DNA from: an uncultured Halieaceae bacterium
GTDB taxonomy: Bacteria > Pseudomonadota > Gammaproteobacteria > Pseudomonadales > Halieaceae
Direction of reading: 5' to 3'
Assembly: GCA_913052635.1 (NCBI GenBank)
Contig: CAJXDE010000010.1
Location: forward strand, 1-36,893
DNA: 36,893 nt
The position numbers were made by a program, and so were the translations under genes. Positions within the stretch are counted from its first letter, which is position 1; each line of letters opens with the position of its first letter. The notes under the pieces were generated by a model that made no database searches, had not been told where the DNA came from, and was given only the letters and a program-made list of their open reading frames with translations. Positions 7,584-15,494 of the stretch are shown here, piece after piece.

Positions 7584-8941
7584 CAATCATTATCCGACTG
7601 CGATCCGCCCGGAATATCCACGTTAACGATCGTAACAAAGTCTATTTTTAGGCTATCCACAACGCGCTTCACCAATCCATACAGCGTGCACATTGGAAGG
7701 GACTCAGAAACTGTATCTGGGTTGCTGAAAGCATTTGTACACTCTGTCTCATCAGCCTCCGTCTGAATAGCTGCGACTTGAGACGCAATAGAGCTGTCTA
7801 TAGTCTCGGCAAGCTCTTTAGCTTTCGCCAGATTAGATTTAAAGGCTTGAGATACCTCTGGCCAACCCTCATTCTCTAAATGCGCATCGAAGCCAGTCTC
7901 AGCGTTAGAAGAGAACATCTCTTTAAACATTTCTATGTTGGTGATTACATTCTGCAGTGACATACCACTGTACGGCGCTTCAACAGAATCGGGACAAGTT
8001 CTATTTGTGCATGCCGCGATGATTCCCAACGGCTTCCCTAGCTTCGCGTCCTTGGTACCCTTCTCTAAATAAAACAAGCTGTCCGTGGTCGCTTGCAAAC
8101 TTTGGAAAGTATTTGAGGGCTCTAGGTAGGTTGCCCTGTAGTTTCCTCCCGTTGCGCTCCAAGCGCTGTGAAGCTTATCCGCGGCGTCCGAAATATCTCC
8201 GGCAATGGCTACTGCAGCATTACACCGGGCGATTTTTCTGTCGGATTCGGATAAGTCATTCCAGTCTGAGGTGGCTGACACCTGAGGTGCGCAAGTGTGC
8301 GTGAGATCGCTATTAAAAAGGAGGTAATCCAGCGCCCTGATGCCTCGCGCATTGAGCGAACGGGAAGCCACGTCTACATTGTCGGATGCCGCAATGCTAT
8401 CGATGCCACAAGTGCTGATAGGACCAGACATATAAGAGTTAAGCCGATACTGAAGAGCTTTGCCATTGTCCGTAGCGGGCCCAATTGCGTGCATCTCAGC
8501 ACGCTGAACAGCTCTCACAAGGTCTTTCAAGCCTGTTTCAGCTGTGTTGAAAGCTTGGGCTTCGTCAGCCGAAGATATAGCCGAGCAGTAGTTGGCTAGC
8601 ACTCCATCTTCAGATGAAAATTCACGAGCCTCCGTCACCAACTTTGCATAACTGGGAATTATTACCTCATCAGCTAATGCAGTAAGCATACATCGCGTAT
8701 CGTAAGAGCCAGATACCGATTCCATGCATTCTGAATAACCCGAGTCGGCGGAGTTATTGGACCCATCAGTGCTGCCACCAGCTGAGTCTCCATCACCGCC
8801 ATCAGGCTCAGCCTGCTCATTTTTAATGCTGTAGCTGTTCTGCACACTTTTCAGCAGCTGATGAAAAAGGCTGCTCATATTTGCCTCCGCGTTCACAGAG
8901 ATAAATGCGGCAAATGCAAGTGCTACTCCCCAGTACTTCAT
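7583..8941 (-). CDS. Imelysin-like (peptidase M75-type) exported protein
   Basis: 452 residues with a signal peptide (MKYWGVALAFAAFISVNAEA), then a Gly/Ser/Asp-rich linker (about 45-68) and an all-helical domain. The stretch around 195-210, NARGIRALDYLLFN, resembles the imelysin core segment that normally reads KGFHAIEYLLF, and spaced helices and cysteines also fit. The family's GxHxxE motif is replaced here by G200-I-R202-A-L-D205, so the usual His and Glu are absent. Imelysins (ICMP, IrpA, Algp7-like, EfeO) are periplasmic or surface iron-linked proteins, and most are not proven peptidases. It starts with ATG behind AGGTGG, follows a terminator, and overlaps the receptor gene downstream. 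Family assignment is moderately sure. Confidence 0.72.
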   Translation of the reverse strand: MKYWGVALAFAAFISVNAEANMSSLFHQLLKSVQNSYSIKNEQAEPDGGDGDSAGGSTDGSNNSADSGYSECMESVSGSYDTRCMLTALADEVIIPSYAKLVTEAREFSSEDGVLANYCSAISSADEAQAFNTAETGLKDLVRAVQRAEMHAIGPATDNGKALQYRLNSYMSGPISTCGIDSIAASDNVDVASRSLNARGIRALDYLLFNSDLTHTCAPQVSATSDWNDLSESDRKIARCNAAVAIAGDISDAADKLHSAWSATGGNYRATYLEPSNTFQSLQATTDSLFYLEKGTKDAKLGKPLGIIAACTNRTCPDSVEAPYSGMSLQNVITNIEMFKEMFSSNAETGFDAHLENEGWPEVSQAFKSNLAKAKELAETIDSSIASQVAAIQTEADETECTNAFSNPDTVSESLPMCTLYGLVKRVVDSLKIDFVTIVNVDIPGGSQSDND

Positions 8942-9012
8942 AATCGATCACCACCTGGTTTCAGGGAAGTTGTTCCCCAACAAATAAAATTGTCGCCTCA
9001 AATCAAGTCCAT

Positions 9013-9047
9013 AAAAAACAAGAGCGTCGCAGTGCGACGCTCTTGTT
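9013..9047 (-). terminator. Rho-independent terminator inside the iron operon
   Basis: A perfect 14-bp stem, AACAAGAGCGTCGC (9017-9030) against GCGACGCTCTTGTT (9034-9047), has a 3-base loop and is followed on the minus strand by a run of T (through 9013). It lies 20 bases after the stop of the lipoprotein gene and about 70 bases before the imelysin-like start. Confidence 0.88.
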
Positions 9048-9067
9048 GCGAATGATAACTAATCTTC

Positions 9068-10774
9068 TTACCAGATGGCGACTGCATCAGTATTGAAGCC
9101 ATAAGCCTCTGACAAGATAGTCCTGGCCTCCTGCAAATCTTTGAGGTAGCCAGCAATGGCATCATCGGCGGATGCGGCGGTAGTTGGCTGACCATTTTGC
9201 GAGCCATCAGGCATCATCGGAGCATCTCCCATAAGATCTAGTGCCCTTTTTAGGTCAGTGATTGATTTGCCAGTGGACCCGTCTCTGAACGGAGATAGCG
9301 CGCTAAATTGCAATCCTAGAGCAAAACCTTTCAATTCCGCCCAGTGCTTTGCCAAATTCACAAAGTTGCCTCTATCCGCAAATGCTCCATTAGAGAACTC
9401 TGCCATATCAGCTGACACGTCGTTAATGTAGTGAACGGCAGTCGCAGCAATGCACTTCTCCCAAGTCACGGCAGCGATTTTGATCTGCGCTTGCAAAGCA
9501 TTATTGGCCGCTTCAGTTAGCTCGCCGGCCTCCTCAGCATTTTGCAGAATCCTGCGGCCAATCATAAACGCATCCATCGCGTCCTTCGTGAAATCGGTGT
9601 AAGGATTTCCCTCTGGATCTTTCAAACGATCGCGCTTGGCACAATTTTGAGCGTGACCAAATACAAACTCGCTTCTGAGGTCAATCAGCCCATCTCCATT
9701 TGAATCATAGTAGCCCTTGCCGTACTCGGCACGGCCGCCTTTCCCCGCTGCCTCGTCATCCGTGTAATCGTTCATGTCACGAGAAGCACCGTAGTAACCA
9801 AATCCCTCATCGAATTTGTGGGCGGCACTTGAGTAGGTCTTGTCTTTATAGGGGTCAAGGGCTGAACCAAAATCAGTAAGGAGATAGTCGTTTGTGCCCT
9901 GAGAGAAGTTTACCGCTACAGAGAGAAACTTCTGTATCAATTGTCGATAATGCACCCCTTCTTTGGAAATCATCGGCGAAGAGATGTTGACCTCTGACCC
10001 ATCTGCAATGGTGATGGTCGGGTCTAGCCCATCTGAAGCTTCAGCCGCCAAAGCATCCATCCATAGATAGACTAGCTCAATAGGTAACGGTGTGCTGTCA
10101 AGACCAGATTTCCACCCAAAGAATTCATCATTGATGAGCTTTCCAGTTTCTCCGGTGCCAGCTAGGCTTCCTCCAGCTATCTTGCCGTTCAGGTTTTTAC
10201 CGGAGCTAATGTCTCCGTATGTCGGCCCGGGGATCACCGGGTCGCCGCCCTTGGTTGTGAAACCATGATTAACGTCGTCGGCACCTTCTCCGTTAACGTA
10301 GAATCGTAAACCAGCAGAGATCGTTGCGGTTTCGCCCTCTTGCTCAACAATGTCTTCCATGTAGTCCGTCAGCTTCTGTTGCAGCACCAACCGAGCTGTT
10401 TGACCGGTGTAGCTGACCCCGTCTGCGGATCCGCCGTTCAGTTTGCCTTCGGCGCTGTAAACCAGAGGCATAGCGTCACAAACGTCACCCTCACCGTTAG
10501 CATCACTGTCTTCTTGCCCTGGGTTTTCGGTCTCAACGCAGTTATCTCCGTTGTCGCCCACACCGTCGCCGTCTGTATCAGTATCCTCATTCGGATCATC
10601 CGGGAATGCGTCATCATCGTCCGCCACTCCATCGCCGTCCGAATCGGGCGGTGGCTCAGCCACTGGGGGCGCCGGCGGAGTGGATCCACCACCACTTCCG
10701 CCTCCACAAGCCGCCAAGCCAATAGTCATTACTATGGCCCATGAAATCGTAGCCGTGAGCTTTCTAAGATCCAT
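9068..10774 (-). CDS. DUF4856-like lipoprotein with calcium-binding repeats
   Basis: From the ATG at 10774 (behind GGGGA, 9-base spacing) it has 568 residues; a TTG at 10783 would add three. A lipobox IGLAAC predicts lipidation of Cys23 and export. A Gly/Ser/Pro linker is followed by acidic thrombospondin type-3-like repeats (about 45-105, e.g. DSDGDGVADDDDAFPDD and DTDGDGVGDNGDNC). The rest is a helical domain with KLNGGSADGVSYTGQ, DEFFGWKSGLD, HKFDEGFGYYGASRDMNDY and GFALGLQFS, which I associate with DUF4856, a family often found with imelysin genes. An EF-hand-like loop, DSNGDGLIDLRSE, lies near residue 357. It is the first gene after the Fur box. Function is unknown; surface metal capture or a partner role for the receptor is inference. 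Confidence 0.78.
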   Translation of the reverse strand: MDLRKLTATISWAIVMTIGLAACGGGSGGGSTPPAPPVAEPPPDSDGDGVADDDDAFPDDPNEDTDTDGDGVGDNGDNCVETENPGQEDSDANGEGDVCDAMPLVYSAEGKLNGGSADGVSYTGQTARLVLQQKLTDYMEDIVEQEGETATISAGLRFYVNGEGADDVNHGFTTKGGDPVIPGPTYGDISSGKNLNGKIAGGSLAGTGETGKLINDEFFGWKSGLDSTPLPIELVYLWMDALAAEASDGLDPTITIADGSEVNISSPMISKEGVHYRQLIQKFLSVAVNFSQGTNDYLLTDFGSALDPYKDKTYSSAAHKFDEGFGYYGASRDMNDYTDDEAAGKGGRAEYGKGYYDSNGDGLIDLRSEFVFGHAQNCAKRDRLKDPEGNPYTDFTKDAMDAFMIGRRILQNAEEAGELTEAANNALQAQIKIAAVTWEKCIAATAVHYINDVSADMAEFSNGAFADRGNFVNLAKHWAELKGFALGLQFSALSPFRDGSTGKSITDLKRALDLMGDAPMMPDGSQNGQPTTAASADDAIAGYLKDLQEARTILSEAYGFNTDAVAIW

Positions 10775-11148
10775 TATTTTCAATCCCCGTTTTTTTTTGA
10801 ACTATCGTTGCTATCACTTTTATAGCTGCTCGTTGAAGGAGTTAATGATGCCGCTGTCCTAACATTCAGAAGTAGTATCGATAATCATTCTCATTTATAA
10901 ACGATAATGGGATTGTTTCTCATTTGCAACATCTTTTTCTTACTGCAATTTGATGGTTTGGGCGTGAGCAACTCTGGTGTCAAGGAGGGCGAAACAGCCG
11001 ATAAACAGAGATATCCCCGAAGTTGGCGATCCACCATTCCTGCGAGACTCAGATGCTGCCGATAACGACTAGGAGGGCAATGGTGTGAAAAGAGCGAGTG
11101 CCTGGAAAACGGCCTAGCCCAAGGGTTTGCCGGTAGTAAGAGTGCTGT
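10775..11148. other. Intergenic region between iron operon and amidohydrolase
   Basis: 374 bases without a credible gene. The left half holds the leader of the lipoprotein gene and the Fur site. A second AT-rich half-conserved Fur-like stretch (GATAATGGGATTGTTTCTC, 10903-10921) follows it. The right half, up to the amidohydrolase stop, shows no recognisable RNA, repeat or strong terminator. Confidence 0.6.
10879..10893. promoter_or_regulatory. Fur box upstream of the iron operon
   Basis: CGATAATCATTCTCA matches the 15-base Fur consensus TGATAATGATTATCA at 13 positions when read on the minus strand (TGAGAATGATTATCG). It lies about 105 bases before the ATG of the lipoprotein gene, in an AT-rich stretch suitable for a promoter. 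It implies repression of the operon when iron is plentiful. Confidence 0.82.
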
Positions 11149-12867
11149 CTAGGGGCTAGACATGGCGTTCGCCCGAGAAAACACTAGTGTGCCGTCTGAG
11201 AAGGTGTGGTCTACCTTGATGGCATGGATCGTGTACGGATCACTGGTATACGGATCTCTATCGAGCACGACAATGTCCGCGAGCTTGCCCACCTCCAACG
11301 TGCCAATTTGATCCTCGAGCCGCAGCTGCCACGCAGCATCGGAAGTGTGCGCTCGAATCGCCTGATCCACACTCAGTCGCTCGCTGACTCTGGCCTGCAC
11401 GGGAACCCCTGGGTTCCCCGCCTGCTGCCGGGTCACTGCCATTTCAATATTAAACATAGGGTTCAGCGCATCTTTGCCGATCCAGCTCACCGGGTAGTCG
11501 CTACCCAGCGTGACCTTGCCACCGTGCCGCAGAATCGAAGCCAGTGGATACATTTGGTTGAAGCGCCCCACTCCCAAATATCGGAGGGCAAGCGTGTCGT
11601 AATAAAACCAGGTGGGCGTGGTCTGGGCGACTGCACCCAGCTCAGCAAAGCGACTCACATCATCCGCATTCACAATCTCGATATGGCAGATCGTCGTGCG
11701 CGAATCGCTCTCGGGGTGCAGTGTTTTGGCGCGCTCGATCGCATCCAACGCTGAACGCACCGCACCATCTCCAATCGCGTGAAGATGCAAGTCCACGTCG
11801 GCTTCATGGGCCGCAGCCACGGCGTCGAACATCACCGGGTTTGGCAGCAGCGGTTTGGCCATATGACCCTCCGGCAGAACGTAGGGGTCGAGCATCACCG
11901 CCGTTTTGGCCTCCACGGTACCGTCCAATGAGAGCTTCAACGTCGATACGTTGAAAAGCGGGTGGTGGTAGCGCGCGTTCAGTTCGGCCAATTTTGCCAA
12001 AGCAGTCGGCAACTGCCCTGGCTGATTCACGTAAAGCGAGGCCACCATGCGCACCGGAAACTCCCCGGCCTCAACCATCTTGAGTGCAAGCCGGCGCCCC
12101 AATTCACCAGTATCAATCATGCCGGCGTCAAAGGCACCGGTCAGACCAACCGCCGACATGTCTTTGAAAAAATCAGGTGCCGCGAGGGCCAGCGCCTCCT
12201 CGCTGATCACGCCGAGCGCCTCGGTCACCGGATCGATCGCCGCGCCCTCGACTAACCAGCCGGTTGGATTGCCCTCCTCGTCCCGCTGAAAAAAGTGCGC
12301 GCCTGGGACCGGGTCGGGGGTATCGCGTGAAATACCCGCTGCTTCCAGAGCGAGTGTATTCGCCCAGCCCGTATGGCCTCCTTCGTCAATGATCAGCGCG
12401 GGCCTATCGGGTACGATCGCGTCCAACTGCGCAGCCGTTGGCCCCTGCACCCCAAAAGCGGGAGCCAGGAACCCGGAGCCAAGCAGCGGATTCTGATAGG
12501 GATGCGTGAGAGCATGTTCTGCAATTTTCTCAAGCACCTGCTCTGGGCTGTCGTAGGGGCTGAGCTTGACGCCATTCACCAAGGGCAATGTGTCCATGCT
12601 GTGAATGTGGGTGTCGATAAAACCTGGCAGCACCGTTCGACCCTCAAGCTCAATGATCTGGGTCTGCGAACCAATCTGCGCTTCCGCAGCCTCACTCCCT
12701 CCCAGCCACGTCAATCGATTCCCCTTGAAGGCCATTGCCGAGTAATGTGAGGCCGTGTCATCCATCGAATAGATCACACCCCCCCGGAGCACCCAGTCTG
12801 CCTCCGCCAGCGCAAACTGGGTCCAAAGGGCACCCAGAAACATCCAGATAAATTGGCTCTTTTTCAT
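11149..12867 (-). CDS. Exported amidohydrolase (Amidohydro_3, YtcJ-like)
   Basis: 572-residue metal-dependent hydrolase with a signal peptide (MKKSQFIWMFLGALWTQFALA). Metal-site motifs are in order: DTHIHS after LPGFI, then LHLHAIGDGAV, then TICHIEIV, then GSDYPVSW. The C-terminal beta-strand reads IGTLEVGKLADIVVLD, as in YtcJ and N-substituted formamide deformylase (NfdA). The reaction is probably hydrolysis of an amide or formamide in the periplasm; the substrate is unknown. GGGAG precedes the ATG by 5 bases. It is divergent from the first CaiB gene, and the operator-like site at 12949 lies between them, so it may belong to the same regulon. Confidence 0.88.
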   Translation of the reverse strand: MKKSQFIWMFLGALWTQFALAEADWVLRGGVIYSMDDTASHYSAMAFKGNRLTWLGGSEAAEAQIGSQTQIIELEGRTVLPGFIDTHIHSMDTLPLVNGVKLSPYDSPEQVLEKIAEHALTHPYQNPLLGSGFLAPAFGVQGPTAAQLDAIVPDRPALIIDEGGHTGWANTLALEAAGISRDTPDPVPGAHFFQRDEEGNPTGWLVEGAAIDPVTEALGVISEEALALAAPDFFKDMSAVGLTGAFDAGMIDTGELGRRLALKMVEAGEFPVRMVASLYVNQPGQLPTALAKLAELNARYHHPLFNVSTLKLSLDGTVEAKTAVMLDPYVLPEGHMAKPLLPNPVMFDAVAAAHEADVDLHLHAIGDGAVRSALDAIERAKTLHPESDSRTTICHIEIVNADDVSRFAELGAVAQTTPTWFYYDTLALRYLGVGRFNQMYPLASILRHGGKVTLGSDYPVSWIGKDALNPMFNIEMAVTRQQAGNPGVPVQARVSERLSVDQAIRAHTSDAAWQLRLEDQIGTLEVGKLADIVVLDRDPYTSDPYTIHAIKVDHTFSDGTLVFSRANAMSSP

Positions 12868-12948
12868 CGCTACTCCCTAAAGGGAATCAATAAGACTTAC
12901 TCGGCTATACCAAAGTGACGGCAAGTCCCTGCGTTCCCATTAGATTCG

Positions 12949-12962
12949 AATGTCCGTACTAT
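12949..12962. promoter_or_regulatory. Operator-like site 1 (AATGTCCGTACTAT)
   Basis: 11 of 14 matches to the repeated near-palindrome AATGTCCGGACATT. It lies 38 bases before the CaiB ATG at 13001 and 81 bases before the divergent amidohydrolase start. Confidence 0.55.
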
Positions 12963-13000
12963 TTATCTATTGAGCAACAAATTCATCTGAGGAGCAAAAC

Positions 13001-14194
13001 ATGTCTCAATCGCGACCGCTGGAAGGCCTGCGGGTCATCGAGCTAGGGCAACTGTTGGCCGGTCCTTTTGCGGGCACTGTGCTCGGTTACTTCGGCGCCG
13101 AAGTGATCAAAGTGGAACCTCCTACGGGCGACCCCATCCGCCAATGGCGTGAGGTCCGCAACGGCATGTCGCTGTGGTATCACTCGCTGGCGCGAAACAA
13201 AAAGAGCGTAACGCTCGATTTGAAATCAGAGCGCGGTCGGGAACTTGCTTTTGACCTGCTGACCAAGGCAGACGTGGTCATAGAGAACTTCCGGCCGGGT
13301 GCCATGGAGAGCTGGGGACTCGGCCCCGATCAAGTGAAGGAGAAGAACCCGGGCATCATCTACGCGCGTATCTCAGGTTATGGACAGAGCGGTCCCTTCT
13401 CAGAAAAACCTGGTTATGCCTCTGTTACAGAAGGTTATGGCGGCTTCAGATACATCAACGGCGAGCCCGGCAAGGCACCAGTGCGCCCCAATATCTCGCT
13501 TGGCGATACCGTGGCTGCGATTCACGCTGCATTGGGCGTGGCGTTTGCCATTATCGAGCGCAACAAAAGTGGCAAGGGCCAAGTGGTCGACGTGGCCCTG
13601 TACGAATCGATCTTCAACCTGCTAGAGGGGATCGTGCCTGAATTCGACGGCGCGGGGGTTGTGCGGGAGCCGTCAGGCACCACCATCACCGGCATTGTGC
13701 CAACCAATACTTATCTCTGCTCGGACGGCAAACACGTTGTGATTGGCGGCAACGGTGACTCCATCTTCAAGCGCCTGATGACCGAGGCTGGTCGCGAAGA
13801 TATGGCAAACGACCCTGAACTGGAGCACAACCAGGGTCGGGTCATTCACGAGCAAAAAATTGACGCTGCGCTCGCCAAGTGGTGCAACGAGCACAGTTCG
13901 GCTGACATTATTAGTAAGCTCGAAGGCGCGCGGGTTCCGGTGGGACCCATCTACAGCGTCGAGGATATGATGAGCGATCCCCACTACAACGCGCGCGGGA
14001 TGTTCGAAACGGTCGAAATTGACGGTGAGCCGCTGAAGATACCCGCTATCCTTCCGAAACTAAGCGAGACCCCAGGGCGCACCGATTGGCCGGGAGCAAA
14101 AATCGGAGCACACAACAGCGAAATCCTCGGTGACCTTTTAGGGCTATCTGAAGCCGATCTCAGTAGCCTCAGTGACGCCGGCGTCACCTGTTAA
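13001..14194 (+). CDS. CaiB/BaiF-family (type III) CoA-transferase 1
   Basis: 397 residues, the usual family size. Such enzymes move CoA between carboxylic acids through an aspartyl-CoA thioester. The N-terminus LEGLRVIELGQLLAGPFAG, the FGAEVIKVEPP strand, the SVTLDLKSERGRE segment, DVVIENFRPGAME and YARISGYGQSGP are all characteristic. The catalytic aspartate is Asp169 (NISLGDTVAAIHAALG), the same number as in formyl-CoA transferase. The start has GAGGAGC upstream. It is followed after 13 bases by a second CaiB-family gene, so the two may form a heteromer or act in series. Operator-like site 1 precedes it. Donor and acceptor acids cannot be read from sequence. Confidence 0.94.
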   Translation: MSQSRPLEGLRVIELGQLLAGPFAGTVLGYFGAEVIKVEPPTGDPIRQWREVRNGMSLWYHSLARNKKSVTLDLKSERGRELAFDLLTKADVVIENFRPGAMESWGLGPDQVKEKNPGIIYARISGYGQSGPFSEKPGYASVTEGYGGFRYINGEPGKAPVRPNISLGDTVAAIHAALGVAFAIIERNKSGKGQVVDVALYESIFNLLEGIVPEFDGAGVVREPSGTTITGIVPTNTYLCSDGKHVVIGGNGDSIFKRLMTEAGREDMANDPELEHNQGRVIHEQKIDAALAKWCNEHSSADIISKLEGARVPVGPIYSVEDMMSDPHYNARGMFETVEIDGEPLKIPAILPKLSETPGRTDWPGAKIGAHNSEILGDLLGLSEADLSSLSDAGVTC

Positions 14195-14207
14195 CACTTG
14201 ATCCAGA

Positions 14208-15407
14208 ATGAAACTGGATGGCCTGACTGTTCTTGACCTGTCGCTGTTTTTGCCAGGACCCGCCGCCACGCAGTTAATGGCTGACCACGGCGCGCGAGTG
14301 ATAAAAGTAGAGAACCCGCGCGCACCGGAACCCACCCGATCCGCTGCGGCGTTCCCGTGGCAACAAGGCGGCCAGACAGTCATGTTCCGCAACACCCAAC
14401 GGGGCAAAGAGAGCATCGCGCTGGATCTCAAAACCGACGCCGGTAAGGCCGCCCTGCTCGCATTGGCTAAGCAGGTTGATGTGGTGGTCGAGGCATTCCG
14501 CCCGGGCGTGGCCAAACGACTCGGCATTGACTACGAGACGCTCTCAGCGGAAAACCCCGGACTGGTGTACTGCTCGATCTCCGCCTTCGGGCAGACCGGG
14601 CCGTGGCGCGATAAACCCGCTCACGATACTGCCACCGTCGCCGCTGCCGGCATCCTCGATGTCACCCGGTCACCAGAGGGCAACTCAGGTCCCGCGATTA
14701 TCGGTGTGCCGATTGCTGACATGTTGTCTTCTTATCTTGCGTTGTCGGGAGTGCTTATGGCGCTACATCGTCGTCACACAACCGGACGCGGCGACTTTGT
14801 GGATATCAGCATGTTCGAGTCGGTCTTAGCAGCGAGCCCCAATATTCTGGGGCCTGTATTCGGTGGCGGGCAGGCCCCGGATCGGCTCAAAGAGCGGACG
14901 CATGGCGGCAACGCCATGCTCAATGTGTATGAGACGGCAGACAAACACTATGTTGCTCTGGGTGGTGGCGAACACAAGTTCGTGGAGGCTTTATTTACAG
15001 GGTTGGGGCGACCAGACTTTATAAGCGCAGTGACCGGACCGGCCGGTGAAGGTCACTGGCCGGCAATTGCCTTTTTACGCGAGACCTTCAGGACGCGCTC
15101 CCGAGAGGAGTGGGAAGTCTGGTTTGAAGGCCGGGACATCTGCTGGAGCCCGGTGGTGACGCTCGAGGAGGCGTGGCGGGCAGATCATGTTCAGGAGCGC
15201 GGCATGCGGTTTCAGGACGAGGCAGGCAATGACCACATCGGCTCGGCGATCAAATTTACTGATGAACCCGCCCAAATCGACACACAATTGCCACAAGTTG
15301 GCGCCGATACCGCTAAAATTATTGCGGAACTAGACTTGACCGAAACCGATCGCGAGGCGATATTGGAAGTTGACGACAGTAATGTCCGGACAACGGGCAA
15401 ATCCTAG
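14208..15407 (+). CDS. CaiB/BaiF-family (type III) CoA-transferase 2
   Basis: 399 residues. Motifs parallel the preceding gene but the sequence is clearly divergent: LDGLTVLDLSLFLPGPAATQ, HGARVIKVENPR, SIALDLKTDAGKA, DVVVEAFRPGVAKRLG and YCSISAFGQTGP. The catalytic Asp is Asp171 in GVPIADMLSSYLALSG, and the middle GDFVDISMFES strand is intact. It shares a transcript with CaiB 1 (13-base gap). Its last codons contain operator-like site 2, which serves the TonB receptor gene downstream. Distinct residues around the active Asp suggest a different acyl substrate from CaiB 1. Confidence 0.93.
   Translation: MKLDGLTVLDLSLFLPGPAATQLMADHGARVIKVENPRAPEPTRSAAAFPWQQGGQTVMFRNTQRGKESIALDLKTDAGKAALLALAKQVDVVVEAFRPGVAKRLGIDYETLSAENPGLVYCSISAFGQTGPWRDKPAHDTATVAAAGILDVTRSPEGNSGPAIIGVPIADMLSSYLALSGVLMALHRRHTTGRGDFVDISMFESVLAASPNILGPVFGGGQAPDRLKERTHGGNAMLNVYETADKHYVALGGGEHKFVEALFTGLGRPDFISAVTGPAGEGHWPAIAFLRETFRTRSREEWEVWFEGRDICWSPVVTLEEAWRADHVQERGMRFQDEAGNDHIGSAIKFTDEPAQIDTQLPQVGADTAKIIAELDLTETDREAILEVDDSNVRTTGKS
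15381..15394. promoter_or_regulatory. Operator-like site 2 (AATGTCCGGACAAC)
   Basis: 12 of 14 matches to AATGTCCGGACATT. It is embedded in the final codons of CaiB 2, about 100 bases before the TonB receptor ATG. Confidence 0.6.
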
Positions 15408-15494
15408 CGGGTATGGCGCTGATCTGAAGCCCCACAAACCGTGTAAACATCAGGCTCAGAGCCCTTCCCGGGCCCACAAAGAAGGAGGCTACCC

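Noticed and set aside
11206-11754. Plus-strand frame of 182 codons opposite the amidohydrolase
   Set aside because: Antisense shadow of a gene with intact metal-binding motifs; no independent support.
12873-12884. Short palindrome TCCCTTTAGGGA before the amidohydrolase start
   Set aside because: Single copy, no similarity to a known operator, and it partly overlaps the likely ribosome binding region.
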